NCBI RefSeq assembly: GCF_937425535.1
Contig: NZ_OW485602.1
Location: forward strand, 62,001 to 126,000
Direction: 5' to 3'
Source: Rhodovastum atsumiense
Lineage (GTDB): Bacteria > Pseudomonadota > Alphaproteobacteria > Acetobacterales > Acetobacteraceae
Length of the DNA: 64,000 bases
The notes under the pieces are model-generated. The model was not told the DNA's origin. It did no database searches and was given only the letters and a program-made list of their open reading frames with translations. Position numbers and translations under genes: made by a program. Below are positions 21,264 to 31,500 of this stretch, one piece after another; the stretch's first letter is position 1; the number at the start of each line of letters is the position of its first letter.

Positions 21264-21389
21264 GCGACCGGGCTGCTGCCTGGGTGCAAACCCGCGGCAT
21301 TATGGAGCTGCCGCCACGAGCGAAATCAGCCTTGTACTCCTGCCGGGCTTCTGGCAGGAAAGGGTTGGGATCATTGCAGGTGGCTGGCC

Positions 21390-22373
21390 ATGGCGCAACA
21401 TTTCCTGCTTTCCGCGGCGGCACGCTCGCTCAGTACGGCGAAGGTCATGCGCATGTCGGATAGCGGCGTGGTGAACGTGTTCGTGCGCCTCCGCTGGCCT
21501 GAAACCGACGGCAAGCCGGTCTGCCCTGGCTGCGGCTGCATGATCTGCTACGCCTGCCCGAGATCACCGGACCGGCCGCGCTGGCGTTGCAAAGCGTGCC
21601 GCGGCGATTTCTCCATTACTTCGGGGACGCTGTTTGCGCACCACAAGCTGCCGTTGCGCACCTATCTGCTGGCCGTCGTCGCGTTCTGCAACGAGGTCAA
21701 GGGCCACAGCATGCTCGCGCTCTCCCGTGAGCTCGATGTCCAGTACAAGACGGCATTCGTCCTGGCGCACAAAATGCGCGAGGCAATGGCGTCCAGCACG
21801 AAGGCGTTGCGCATCGGCGGTGCAGGACGTGAGGTCGAGCTCGACGGCGCCTATTTCGGCGGCCATGTCCGGCCAGCCAATCTAGCGGCGAACCGGGTCG
21901 ACCGGCGACTCGCCGAGAACCAGTCGGGCAAGCGCCAGGTCGTCGTGGTGATGCGCGAACGCCGCGGCCCCACGCTGGTGCAGGTGGTGCCGGCCGAGGA
22001 AGCTGTGCTGCCGATCATTTCCCAGCGGATCGCCCAAGCCACCGAGCTGCATGCCGACGAGAGCCCGGCCTGGAACAGGCTGCATGCCCACTTTCCGATG
22101 CGGCGTGTCAACCACCAGGAGGGCTATAGCATCGGGGGCGCCTGCACCAACGGCGCGGAGTCCTATTTTTCCCGTCTGCGCCGCAGCGAGCTGGGGCACC
22201 ACCACCACATCGCCGGGCCGTATCTCCTCCGCTATGCCCAGGAAGCCGCCTGGCGGGAAGACGCGCGGCGCGTCAGCAACGGCGAGCAGGTGCATGGGGT
22301 GGTCCGCCTGGCTTTGCGGGGCCGGCCATCGATCGACTTCTGCGGCTATTGGCAGCGTTCCCGGGCGGCCTGA
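21390..22373 (+). CDS. tnpA: IS1595 family transposase (ISXO2-like), copy A
   Basis: A 327-residue transposase. The N-terminal zinc ribbon has CPGC and CKAC pairs. This is followed by the helix-turn-helix-like KTAFVLAHKMREAM segment and the ISXO2 catalytic domain: acidic residue in EVELDGAYFGGH, second in LHADESPAWNRL, and TNGAESYFSRLRRSELGHHH at the end. It differs from copies B and C at one residue (QYKTA here, QHKTA there). The start at ATG 21390 (MAQHFLLSAA) is shared by all copies. The 3' end overlaps the convergent passenger gene by 28 bases. Confidence 0.92.
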   Translation: MAQHFLLSAAARSLSTAKVMRMSDSGVVNVFVRLRWPETDGKPVCPGCGCMICYACPRSPDRPRWRCKACRGDFSITSGTLFAHHKLPLRTYLLAVVAFCNEVKGHSMLALSRELDVQYKTAFVLAHKMREAMASSTKALRIGGAGREVELDGAYFGGHVRPANLAANRVDRRLAENQSGKRQVVVVMRERRGPTLVQVVPAEEAVLPIISQRIAQATELHADESPAWNRLHAHFPMRRVNHQEGYSIGGACTNGAESYFSRLRRSELGHHHHIAGPYLLRYAQEAAWREDARRVSNGEQVHGVVRLALRGRPSIDFCGYWQRSRAA

Positions 22374-22801
22374 CGTACCCGCCATCTGACCACGCCGGCG
22401 GTCTCGACCCGCTCGATCGTGTCCTTGGCGCGGTTGAGCGATGCCAGAACGGTCTTCTGGATCAAGGCGTGCTGGCAATCGTCGCTGAGCGAAATGCTCT
22501 TCAGCTCCGTCATCCGCTCGACCACCTCGCGCGTCGTCATCGGCTGCGGCGCATCGCGCAGCACGTCGTAGATCAGCCGAAGGCATTCACCAGGGCGGAA
22601 CCAGGCATTGCATCGCCGCCGCTGTCGAGGGCCGATCTCCTCGGGCCGGGTTTCCGGATCGAACAGCCGCATGGTGACATCGAGATGCATCAGGGCAGCG
22701 CGGTGCTCGCCCAGCTCCCACTCCAGGCCTTTCACCAGCCCCGCCAACTCGGAGCGCTTGTCACGCAATACACGGATGACATGCTGCTCGGCCACCGCCA
22801 C
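22346..22801 (-). CDS. IS1595 passenger gene, coiled-coil/winged-helix-like protein, copy A
   Basis: A 151-residue protein carried inside the insertion sequence in opposite orientation to the transposase. The N-terminal half is a charged coiled coil (VLRDKRSELAGLVKGLEWEL) ending in the short motif MRLFDPETRP. The C-terminal half looks like a winged helix: GECLRLIYDVLRDAPQPMTT, REVVERM and later VLASLNRAKDTIERVETAGV. Similar uncharacterised proteins with an FDP motif and a C-terminal helix-turn-helix occur in Alphaproteobacteria. It is a possible transposition regulator, but the function is unknown. All three copies are intact. Confidence 0.75.
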   Translation of the reverse strand: MAVAEQHVIRVLRDKRSELAGLVKGLEWELGEHRAALMHLDVTMRLFDPETRPEEIGPRQRRRCNAWFRPGECLRLIYDVLRDAPQPMTTREVVERMTELKSISLSDDCQHALIQKTVLASLNRAKDTIERVETAGVVRWRVRQAARERCQ

Positions 22802-22955
22802 TCTCCTTCCGCATACCAGTGGGACGAGAGTAGATAGCCGATCTCAGAACGCGAACCGGCCAGCGGTGGCTTGTGCTACATGATACCGCAAACCCGCGCT
22901 TCGGCCTGTGCAAATCGCTCCATCGCGGTGATGGCAGGGGCGTGACCAAACGGAC

Positions 22956-23978
22956 CTATTCGGGCTTCCGGCCGATCAGCGTGAGCACCGCGTCGCGCAC
23001 CGGCTGCGGCAGCTTGTGCAACATTGCCAGGGCCGCGGTCTGCCACTGATCGCGGCCGTCGTGGCGCAGTTCGTGCCATGTCGTCACCACCGCGTCCGGG
23101 TTTTCGCGGACCAGGGCGTCGAACAGCATTGCGGCCTGCGCGTGCAGGACGGATTGCGGCATCCGTCGCCCCGAGGCCAGCAGGCGCCACCAGGCGAAGC
23201 GGGCCGGGTCGGGCACGTTCACCAGGACGCCACTGGTGCACAGGATGACGCCGGGCTGCTTCTCGCACAGGAGATAGCCGAGCAGCCTGCGCGCCGGGGC
23301 GCCGGGGGCGTGGGCCGGAAGTGGAATGACGAACTCGACCTTCAGCCGCTTCGCTGCGGAAACGTAGGTGTCCGGTGGCACATGCGGCGGATCGGCCAGG
23401 CGGAAAGCGGGGTCGATGGTTTTCAGCAGGTCGAGTACCGGCGGTACCATGCCCTCGACGGCGATGGAGATGACGCGGAACGACCGGGCGCCGGGCTTTT
23501 CGTCAACCAGCATGGCATTGCTCAGCGACATTCCCAGCATCGGCCCATAGGCACGCAGCGCCAGCGTGCCGAAGAGCACCGCGCCGTCGCGGAAGAGTCC
23601 GTTTTCGGAAAGCAGCGTCAGCACGCGGCCGATATCCACGGGTACCTGCGGCACGGCACGCCCACCCACCAGGGCGCGCACGAGCACCCGCCTTGCGCGC
23701 TCGGCCGCGAGGAAGCGCTGCTGATGGCGCACGCGTTCCAGCAATTCCGGCGTTTCGGGGCCGATGTATTTCTCGTGGCGCCGCCCGTCGGAGCCGCGAT
23801 ACTGCAGATACCAGAAGCGGTGCCCCTTGACCGTCTTGCTGACCAGGCCGCGCTGGATGATGCCGGATATGGCTGACGCTTCCTCCAGCAAGGTATCGAG
23901 CAGCTCGGCGTACGTGGCCTGCAGTTCGGGGGGCAGGGCTGGCATGGCGTGCCGTGTGATGATCCTGTGCAACGCCAC
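22956..23978 (-). CDS. Nucleotidyltransferase-fold protein (GSU2403-like)
   Basis: A 340-residue protein resembling the GSU2403 family. The N-terminal segment is GLVSKTVKGHRFWYLQYRGS followed by KYIGPETPELLERV. The nucleotidyltransferase-like core is GAVLFGTLALRAYGPMLG near residues 132-149, where the family has VLVGTHAF. A clear DxD pair was not identified, so activity is uncertain. The start may be at ATG 23978 or at the internal ATG 23945 (MPALPPELQ). It stands alone between the IS copy and the glycan cluster; its role is unknown. Family members are often on mobile or defence-rich DNA. Confidence 0.6.
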   Translation of the reverse strand: MALHRIITRHAMPALPPELQATYAELLDTLLEEASAISGIIQRGLVSKTVKGHRFWYLQYRGSDGRRHEKYIGPETPELLERVRHQQRFLAAERARRVLVRALVGGRAVPQVPVDIGRVLTLLSENGLFRDGAVLFGTLALRAYGPMLGMSLSNAMLVDEKPGARSFRVISIAVEGMVPPVLDLLKTIDPAFRLADPPHVPPDTYVSAAKRLKVEFVIPLPAHAPGAPARRLLGYLLCEKQPGVILCTSGVLVNVPDPARFAWWRLLASGRRMPQSVLHAQAAMLFDALVRENPDAVVTTWHELRHDGRDQWQTAALAMLHKLPQPVRDAVLTLIGRKPE

Positions 23979-24305
23979 GCACTAATGCAGGCGTTTACTG
24001 TTTCAGTGGCCGATTCCAGTGGTTCTTGTGCTTTTCTGCCAAGTAAACTCTGCAAAGAGTAGGGAATGAATTTTTCACCTAGAGAGGATGATTAATACGC
24101 ATCATGAGGCCGGTACGCACCATGATTTGTCATGGCCGAGCCAGGGTTCATGATGCCCTGAATGTTCATGTACTTTTCGACCCTGTGCAGGGGGGCGCCA
24201 CCCAAGCCTGCCCGTGTCCGCACCAACGGTAGTGGCGGATTCCTGCGGCGCCCGTATACGGCGCCGGACTTGCCGGTGACGTCTCCAGCCTGGAAGGGAT
24301 GGGCC
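23979..24305. other. Intergenic, no gene seen
   Basis: About 327 bases between the nucleotidyltransferase start and the stop of the last glycosyltransferase of the cluster. The part near 24000-24130 is relatively AT-rich and may hold the promoter of the former. A weak hairpin, CAGGG-N9-CCCTG near 24143-24162, lacks a T-run. Confidence 0.4.
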
Positions 24306-25583
24306 TTACAGGCGCCGGTTTTGCTCCGCTACGGTCATGACCGGGCCTGCTGAAGCCAACCGATCGAGCAGCGCAAGCTGTGCCGGCAGGCATACCGAGA
24401 CGAGATCATAGCGGTCGACGACGGTTTGCCTTGCGGCCTGGCGCAGGGGCAGGAGATTTTGGAACCTGTCCAGCGCCAGTGAGGCCTTTTCCGCGATCAG
24501 GTCGGTATCGAAGAAATCCACCAGCAACCCGTTCACGCCGTCCTCGATGACTTCCTGCACCGGCGGGGTCGCGGAGCCAAGCACCAGGCAACCGGTACTC
24601 ATTGCTTCCAGCATCGACCATGACAGCACGAACGGATAGGTCAGGTAGATGTGACAACGCGACAGCCGCAGCACCGTCAGGTAATCATCGTACGGCAGCT
24701 TGCCAAGAAAGAAAACCCGCGACATGTCCAGGCGGTCCCTGACTTCGTTCAGGAAGCGCTGCTTCCATGTGCCGCTTGCCGGGGCCTGGCCGTAGGAAAC
24801 GCCCTCACCACCGACAATCAGTGTCACGGCGTGTGGCCGGCGGCGCTGGATTTCCGGCAGAGCCCGCATGAAAACGTGATACCCACGATACGGCTCCAGA
24901 TTGCGTGCGACAAAGGTGAGCACTTCATCGCCGGGCACGAGCGTCGGTCCGGTCTCCCCGAGCTTCAGGGCGCGCGTGGCATCTGGGGCGAGCAGCGCCG
25001 TGTCGATGCCGTCGTGGATGACCTCGATTTTCGGGTGGTGGATCGTCGGATGCACCGCCTTTTGCCAGTGCGTCGGACTGTAGCCACGGTCCATCGTCTC
25101 CAGTGTCAGGGCAAGATGCGCATTCTTCGCCCGCACCCGGGCCGCGCCTTCCCAGCCGGAAGGCGGGAATTCCGGATCGAAGCCGACATCGGCGCCCTGC
25201 AGCCGGTAATAGAATTCCAGAAAGCACAGCAATGGCACGTCGGGCCAGACATCCTTGAGGAACAGGCTTTCGCCCCAGCCGGGATGTGCGACGATGATAT
25301 CAGGGGTGAAGCCCCGCTGCCGCAGCCCGGCTGCCGCGCGTGCGCAGGCTTCGCCGCGGATCGTCTTTGTCTCGAACTCGACCGCCAGCCTGTGGATGTT
25401 CGGGGTGCTCCCGCGATCGGGCTGATAGCGCACGATCTCGATGCCCGGCACGGCGCCACGGCTCTCGATGGCCAGGGCGAGCACCTGGTGCCCGGCCTTC
25501 ACCAAGGCCTGCGCGAGATGGCCGAACTGGCCCGGGAAATTCTGATGAACGAACAGGATACGCAATCGCGACGCCTTCCTCAT
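24306..25583 (-). CDS. Glycosyltransferase family 4
   Basis: A 425-residue GT-B enzyme, cytoplasmic or peripheral. The N-terminus ILFVHQNFPGQFGHLAQALV is characteristic of the Glyco_trans_4_3 type. The C-terminal Rossmann half contains RNLEPYRGYHVFMRALPEIQ and the donor-binding block SWSMLEAMSTGCLVLGSATP. The start at ATG 25583 overlaps the stop of the preceding glycosyltransferase by four bases; a longer in-frame extension lies inside that gene. It is last in a set of three coupled genes with 25580-27244 and 27261-28082. Confidence 0.88.
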   Translation of the reverse strand: MRKASRLRILFVHQNFPGQFGHLAQALVKAGHQVLALAIESRGAVPGIEIVRYQPDRGSTPNIHRLAVEFETKTIRGEACARAAAGLRQRGFTPDIIVAHPGWGESLFLKDVWPDVPLLCFLEFYYRLQGADVGFDPEFPPSGWEGAARVRAKNAHLALTLETMDRGYSPTHWQKAVHPTIHHPKIEVIHDGIDTALLAPDATRALKLGETGPTLVPGDEVLTFVARNLEPYRGYHVFMRALPEIQRRRPHAVTLIVGGEGVSYGQAPASGTWKQRFLNEVRDRLDMSRVFFLGKLPYDDYLTVLRLSRCHIYLTYPFVLSWSMLEAMSTGCLVLGSATPPVQEVIEDGVNGLLVDFFDTDLIAEKASLALDRFQNLLPLRQAARQTVVDRYDLVSVCLPAQLALLDRLASAGPVMTVAEQNRRL

Positions 25584-27244
25584 GTCGACGCTGACAGCCG
25601 GATCACGTCGAGTTTGTGCAGCCACACCAGGCCACGCGCCATGGCGCCCTGGCGGTCTGGCGGCAGCCGGGCAAGCAGTGCGTCCACGCGCCATGGCCGC
25701 TCTCCCAGCAGATCGATGACCATCTGGACATCCTCTTCGGGGGGAAAGATCGCCTGTGCGTAGCTGACCATCGCCAGGGTGCGGCGCGCAGTCAACACGG
25801 CAGCGTCGGTACCGGGTGCCAGTTGTGCCATGTGGCGATCGCCGAGCAGGGTGGTGGGATAGGAGATGAAGGCGGCGAGCGGATCGGGACGGGCGGGGTT
25901 GGCCGCCGGGGCAGGGCGGTCGGCGAAATCAGGATCGCTGCGCCGGCGTTCCGCCAGTTCCGTCCACAGCGCCTGATAGGCCGCGATCACATGCCGCCAG
26001 TCATACAGGGCTTCTGCGCGCGCCCGGCCGGCCTCGCCCATCTGCTGGCGCAGTGAGGCGTCGACAAACAGGCGCCTGAATGCTGCCTCGGCTGCCGCGG
26101 TGTCCACCGCGACCAATTGGCTCGCATGGCCGCAATACAGGTCGTAGCTGTCCGTGCCGCGTTCATACCGCGCCGCCAGATCGACACCGAGCGGTGGGGG
26201 GGGCATGATGGTAGGGATCAGAAAGCCATCGATGCCGTCGCGCACGCTGTCGCGGTAGCCATCCCAGTCGGAAACCACCACCGGCAACCCGGCGGCCATC
26301 GCCTCGATCGGCGTCAGCCCGAAGGTTTCCTGCATGTTGTCGGCGAGCGAGCAGAATACGTCCGCCGCGGCCCAGCCGGTGGCTTTCTGTGCTGTGTCGC
26401 GACCGTCCAAAAAGATCAGGTTGACCGATGGGGCGAGCAGTCGCCCGGCGTCGCGGAATGCTGCTTCGATGGCGTTATTGGCAAACCACCCGATCTGCAG
26501 CAGATGCATGCGCCTGCCTCCGGCGGCACGCTCCAGCGCCAGATACATCGGCAACGGATGCGCCTTGGCGTGGAAGCTCAGCCGGCCCACGAACAGCACC
26601 ACCAGATCGTCCGCGGCGATGCCGAGCCGCCCCCTGGCTTCCGCGCGTCCCGCTGCATCGGTGCCATGTCCGGCGCAATCGACGCCAAGCGGGATCAACG
26701 GAAGCTGCGGCGGCTCGAAGCGAGTGGCGCCGAGACGCCAGCGCAGATACTCGGCTTGTGCCTGTAGCAAGTGCCGCACGGTGTCGCGCACTGCGCGCGA
26801 GGTGCACACCAGCGCGTCCCAGGCACGCAGCGGCGCAATGAGCAGGTCGGTGATGGCGTCCATGGCGGCGTGCGAGGCAGTGGTATGGGTAACGCCGCAC
26901 AGCGAATAGGCCCGTTCGCCGACGCGCAGCCGCTCAAAGGCGTAAGGGCCGAGGCCGGGGCCTGGAAGATACAGGCAGCCGGGTGCGCCCAAAGCCGCGG
27001 GGTGGCTGGAGGCAATCCAGCGCACCGGTGCCCTGGCGCCCGTAGCGGCCGCCAGGGCGGCAAAGTCCTGGGCGTCCTTTGGACCCGGTGCATGACAATA
27101 GAATGCCTCGACACCGGCATGGCGGAAGAGACCGTGCAGGAAGCCGCTGCCGGCGGCCTGTCGGCCCATCAACTTCGGCCCGTCGGTATGGTAGCCGTCG
27201 GGTTGGAAATGGATGGCGGCATTGGCCGGACCGGCGTTGCTCAT
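25580..27244 (-). CDS. Glycosyltransferase family 4
   Basis: A 554-residue GT-B enzyme. The conserved C-terminal half is seen in DDLVVLFVGRLSFHAKAHPL and the E-x7-E donor motif in METFGLTPIEAMAAGLPVVV (about residues 310-329). An extra segment of about 110 residues at the C-terminus (after RHVIAAYQALWTELAERR) is not typical of the family and ends in a helical region. It overlaps the next glycosyltransferase by four bases and follows a methyltransferase gene after 16 bases. Acceptor and donor sugars cannot be told from sequence. Confidence 0.85.
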   Translation of the reverse strand: MSNAGPANAAIHFQPDGYHTDGPKLMGRQAAGSGFLHGLFRHAGVEAFYCHAPGPKDAQDFAALAAATGARAPVRWIASSHPAALGAPGCLYLPGPGLGPYAFERLRVGERAYSLCGVTHTTASHAAMDAITDLLIAPLRAWDALVCTSRAVRDTVRHLLQAQAEYLRWRLGATRFEPPQLPLIPLGVDCAGHGTDAAGRAEARGRLGIAADDLVVLFVGRLSFHAKAHPLPMYLALERAAGGRRMHLLQIGWFANNAIEAAFRDAGRLLAPSVNLIFLDGRDTAQKATGWAAADVFCSLADNMQETFGLTPIEAMAAGLPVVVSDWDGYRDSVRDGIDGFLIPTIMPPPPLGVDLAARYERGTDSYDLYCGHASQLVAVDTAAAEAAFRRLFVDASLRQQMGEAGRARAEALYDWRHVIAAYQALWTELAERRRSDPDFADRPAPAANPARPDPLAAFISYPTTLLGDRHMAQLAPGTDAAVLTARRTLAMVSYAQAIFPPEEDVQMVIDLLGERPWRVDALLARLPPDRQGAMARGLVWLHKLDVIRLSAST

Positions 27245-27260
27245 TGGGGCACCCTGGTGC

Positions 27261-28082
27261 TCATGCCACCTCCCGACCGAGCATCACCGCCCACGGCGTT
27301 GGTCCCGAGCGCCACTCCCAGACCGCCAGCAATTGGTCCAGATGGCCAAGTGTCTCGAAGAATCGGGGCAGTTTCACTGACCGACCGCCCTGCCGGATCA
27401 TGGTGATCGCGTGCGTGGCACGGAAGCGATCCGGGATTTCCTTGCTTGGTTTTGCTTGGGGCGTGTCATGCAATTCAACGATGATGTCCATGCCTTGCAG
27501 GACGGGATAGCGTCGGGGATCAAGCAGATCCGTCTCGCTGCCTTCGATGTCGCACAGCACGAGTGCCTTCCGTCCGATGAAGCGTGCGAAATCCTCGCCC
27601 TGGAACACACCGCCGATGCTCACCCGTTCAGCCACGCCGTTGTGCTCGGCCAGATCCTGGCACATCTGTCGCGCCGCGATATTGCTGTCATAGGCATACA
27701 CAATGGTTGCCGGCATCAGTCGGGCCAGGCCGACGGCGTAGTAGCCCTCCGCCGCGCCGATATTGATCACCACCTCGTAGCCGCGACCCACTGCCGCCAG
27801 GATATGGGCGTGCAGTTCCGCCTCGTAGCAGCCTAGCAGCTTGGGGACGTGGCACCCTTCGGCCGAGTGGGAAACGAATTGCATGCCCTGGAAGGGGCCG
27901 TCCAGCACGGCTAAACCGCAGTGCTGGATGAGAGTGTTCTGGATCAGGGTCGCCCGGTACTTACAAAGCAGGCGCAGGACGGTGTTGAGTTTTTCCGAAA
28001 GCAGAGCGGAGGCATCCAGATGCTGGCGCAGGGTCTGGTCAATGAGCTCATGCAGAGTGCTCACCCTTCGTTCATCTCCCAT
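27261..28082 (-). CDS. SAM-dependent methyltransferase (FkbM-like)
   Basis: A 273-residue protein. Motif I for SAM binding is EVVINIGAAEGYYAVGLARL near residues 102-121, followed by an acidic residue in IVYAYDSN. The acidic CDIEGSETDLLDP block is like the DVEG block of FkbM enzymes. The helical N-terminus (about 1-45) may contact partners. A GTG seven codons inside (VSTLHELID) is an alternative start. First gene of a three-gene unit with two glycosyltransferases, so sugar O-methylation is likely. Confidence 0.75.
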   Translation of the reverse strand: MGDERRVSTLHELIDQTLRQHLDASALLSEKLNTVLRLLCKYRATLIQNTLIQHCGLAVLDGPFQGMQFVSHSAEGCHVPKLLGCYEAELHAHILAAVGRGYEVVINIGAAEGYYAVGLARLMPATIVYAYDSNIAARQMCQDLAEHNGVAERVSIGGVFQGEDFARFIGRKALVLCDIEGSETDLLDPRRYPVLQGMDIIVELHDTPQAKPSKEIPDRFRATHAITMIRQGGRSVKLPRFFETLGHLDQLLAVWEWRSGPTPWAVMLGREVA

Positions 28083-28572
28083 GGAGATCTTCGTCGCCGC
28101 AGCAGCCAGTGGGACCAGCAGTCATCACCGGCATTGCGTATTGGCCTCGATCGTCGATCCAGGCGATACGATGATCCGTTCTGATCGTGATATCGGAAAC
28201 TGCCTGATAACCAGCCTACGTAATGTCACTTCGGTAGCCGGGCGCTGCGTCTCCTAGCCGCACAGATCGAGATGCGGCACATGGTCACGCCGTCAAATGG
28301 CGACCGGGCTGACTGTGTCATGCTGCGGACGATATCGGGTTGTACCGATGGATCGATGTCCAACCGTCGTTCCCGCCACTCCATCCCGGCGAGAGTTTTC
28401 GTTGTCTTGTCCTTGCACTTGGGTTCGCAGCCGCCGTGCAGAAAGGTGCGCGTGGATATGGCTGGAGTCCCTCGGCGTTTGTCACAGCTCATAAGCTTTC
28501 AAGAAGACACCCTGCCCTCTCAGGGGCAGGGTGCTTCTGGCGCCAGGGTGTTATCCAGGACGCACGAAGTAC
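28083..28572. other. Intergenic between repeat-protein gene and methyltransferase
   Basis: About 490 bases. It holds the terminator of the giant repeat-protein gene and must contain the promoter of the downstream three-gene glycosyltransferase unit. No coding frame with recognisable features was found. Confidence 0.45.
28508..28533 (-). terminator. Rho-independent-like terminator of the giant repeat-protein gene
   Basis: Perfect ten-base stem: CACCCTGCCC at 28508-28517 pairs with GGGCAGGGTG at 28524-28533, with a six-base loop. It lies 40 bases past the stop codon of the leftward gene. In that direction it is followed by TCTTCTTG, a modest T-rich tail. Confidence 0.7.
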
Positions 28573-31500
28573 TCAGACAAAGTCACCGGCTGCTAAAGTT
28601 GACACGCCCTTCAGCAGCGTATAGCCGGTCGTGTTAGCCGCCGTGAAACCGCCATTGCCTACAACGACCAACGTCGCGACGTTGGCACCGCTCGCCGCGC
28701 TATTGACAGTAAAGATCTTCGTTGTCGAGTCATAGGTGCCAAGCATCGAATATGTCGTCCCATTGTTCAATGCCGTTGCCGCGGTGGCGCTGATAAGGTC
28801 GGTGGGACTGGCGCCGGCGTTTGTAACGTCGATCTTGTCGGTGCCAGTGACAAAGTCACTGATGATGTCAACGCCATTGCCGAAAGTCAGCGTATCGTTG
28901 TTGGTGATCGTCGCGCTCAGGCTGGTTGTCGAGGCGGCAACCGACTGACCGGCTATACCGGTTACAAAAGTATCGGCTCCCGAGCCGCCGGTCATCGAGT
29001 CCGCACCGGTCCCGGCGGTGATGGTGTCGTTGCCGCCACCGGCCACGATGGTGTCGGCTCCACTGCCGCCCGTGATGGAGAAGTTCAGGTCACCATCAGC
29101 AATCGTGTTGGCCGCCGTCGCCGCAGGGTTCACACCAACCGCGTAATCCTGCGTCGTGATCAGATTATCGTTGTTAACATTGACATACAACTTGCTGTTT
29201 GTCGTGTCGTATATGTACTGACCACGTTCGCCCGAGAGAGCGGTCTGGGCTGCGGTGATTCCAGCCACGCCAGCCGATACCCGCGTTGCGTTGACCGTGA
29301 CACCGGAGACTTGGCTGCTGTAGTCCAACGCGAATTGGAACTTATCCGTGCCGCTGGTGAAGTCAGTGACACTGTCAGTTCCGCTGGCACCATTGGAATC
29401 ACTGACGCTGTTGTAAACAAACAGGTCAGAGCCCGTGCCGCCGGTCAAAGTATCGGCCCCGGCATTACCGGTGAGCGTGTCGTTGCCAAGGCCGCCGGTC
29501 AGGCTGTCCATGCTGGCGCCACCGGTCAGGCTGTCGTTGCCTTCGCCGCCTGTGACGCTGACCGTTGCCGTCGTCGTTGTCTCGGCGCTGCCATCGAAGG
29601 TAAGCGTCGCCGTGCCGCCTGTCAGAGTTGCGGCGTTGACATTCAGACTGCCGCTCGCCGCCACCATCGCGTCATTGGTTGTGATCTTGATGGTATTATT
29701 ACTATTCTTGACCACATTGATGGTTTCGAAGCCACTGACGTTGCTGCCGAAGGCCGCGCCTGTTGCGTTGTTATCGGCGGTCAGGCTGAGCACGTCGGCC
29801 GATCCGGTGCCTCCCTTGAGAGTATCGGCGGAGGTAATCGATGCCGCGGCGGCGGCGACCGTCAGCGTGGCTGCGGATGCCGAGCCGTCGACGCTGTCAG
29901 CGCCGGTGCCGAGGTTCACCGTCAGGGCATTGGTGAAGCCGGCGCCTACGGTGATCACGTCGTTTGCAGTATCGCTGCCGGTAACTGTGGTGAGGCCGGA
30001 GGCGTTCGCCAGGGCTCCCAGTGTCACACTGAGGACGGTAGCCGAGGTGTTCTGCTTCAATGTCTCGACACTGGTCACGCCGGTGAAAACGGCGTCGGCA
30101 ATGACGGCAGCGGTTGTCACCGCGAGGGTATCATTGCCGCTCCCCCCCGCAACGGTGTCGGAACTGGTCAGATTGGCGTTAGCGAAGATAAAGGTGTCGT
30201 CTCCGCTGCCGCCAGAGAAGTTCGATTTTTCAGTGCCGCCGGTAATCGAGTCATTGCCAGCACCGCCCGTGACAACCAGTGTGTTGGTCTGGCCGGTAGC
30301 TTCACCGGAGCTCAGAGTCAGAGCCGCACTGCTGTTTGTCAGGGCGGACGCATTCACCGTCAATGTGCCAGCTTCGGCAAGCATGGCGTCATTCAGGCTG
30401 ATCGTGAGACCCTGGGTCGGCGTGGCGGAAGCGACCACATTGATGGTTTCGAAGCCACTGACGTTGCCGCCGAAGGTCGCTGTTCCGGTGTCGGCGGTCA
30501 GGCTGATTACGTCGGCCGATCCGGTGCCGCCCTTGAGGGTATCACTGGCGGTGATTGATGCGGCGGCTGCTGCAACCGTCAGAGCGGCCGCGGATGCCGA
30601 GCCATCGACGCTGTCGTTGCCAGTGCCGATGTTCACCGTCAGGGCATTGGTGAAGCCGGAGCCCACGGTGATCACGTCAGCACCGGTGCCGTTGCCCGTG
30701 ATGGTTGTGAGGCCGGCGGCGTTCGCCAAGGCTCCCAGCGTTACGTTGAGAAGATTGTTCGAGCCACTTTGAGTCAGCTTCTCGACACTGGTTATGTTGG
30801 TAAAGGCGGCATCGGCAACCGCGCCGGTGTCCGATATGGCGAGGGTATCGTTGCCGGTACCGCCTGCGACGGTATCAGCACTGGTCAGTTGTGTGCTGGT
30901 GAAGTTGAAGGTGTCGTCTCCAGCGCCGCCGACGTAGTTGGACTTTTCGGTGCCGGCCGTCAGTACATCGTTGCCGGCGCCGCCGGTCACGTTGATCGTG
31001 GCGGTGCTGTTTTCATTGGAAGTGAAGGTCAGGGCTGCGCTGCTGTTCGTCAGGGCAGTGGCATTCACCGTCAGGGTACCGGTGTTGTCGGTCACCATCG
31101 CATTATTGGTGGCGATCGTGAGACCCTGGGTCGGCGTGGCGGAGGCGACCACTTTGATGGTCTCGAAGCCGCTGACACTGGAGCCGAAGGTCGCTGTGCC
31201 GGCGTCGGCGGTCAGGCTGATTACGTCGGTCGATCCGGTGCCGCCCTTGAGGGTATCACTGGCGGCGATCGATCCGGCGGCTGCTGCAACCGTCAGAGCG
31301 GCCGCGGATGCCGAACCATCGACGTTGTCGGCGCCAGTACCGATGTTCACCGTCAGGGCATTGGTGAAGCCGGAACCCACGGTGATCACGTTGGCGCCGG
31401 TGCCGTTGCCCGTGATGGTCGTGAGGCCAGACGCGTTCGCCAGGGCTCCGAGCGTCAGACTAAGATCAGTGTTCGTGGTACTTTGAGTCAGCTTCTCGAC

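Larger units (their letters stand above)
21295..22888 (+). mobile_element. IS1595-family element, copy A (1594 bp, intact, 8-bp target duplication)
   Basis: Ends are CGGCATTATGG at left and CATGATACCG at right, whose inverse CGGTATCATG matches imperfectly. Boundaries were set by comparing three copies in the window, all exactly 1594 bp. CAAACCCG at 21287-21294 recurs at 22889-22896, an 8-bp target duplication typical of IS1595. The element encodes a transposase and, convergent with it, a passenger gene. Only this copy has a duplication, so it arrived by simple transposition. Confidence 0.92.

Noticed and set aside
24166-24393. Short frames in the gap after the family 4 glycosyltransferase
   Set aside because: They overlap the true gene end and have no homology-like features.
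28483-28572. Possible CRISPR-like or small-RNA hairpin
   Set aside because: A single GC-rich hairpin past a stop codon; a terminator explains it and there is no repeat array.
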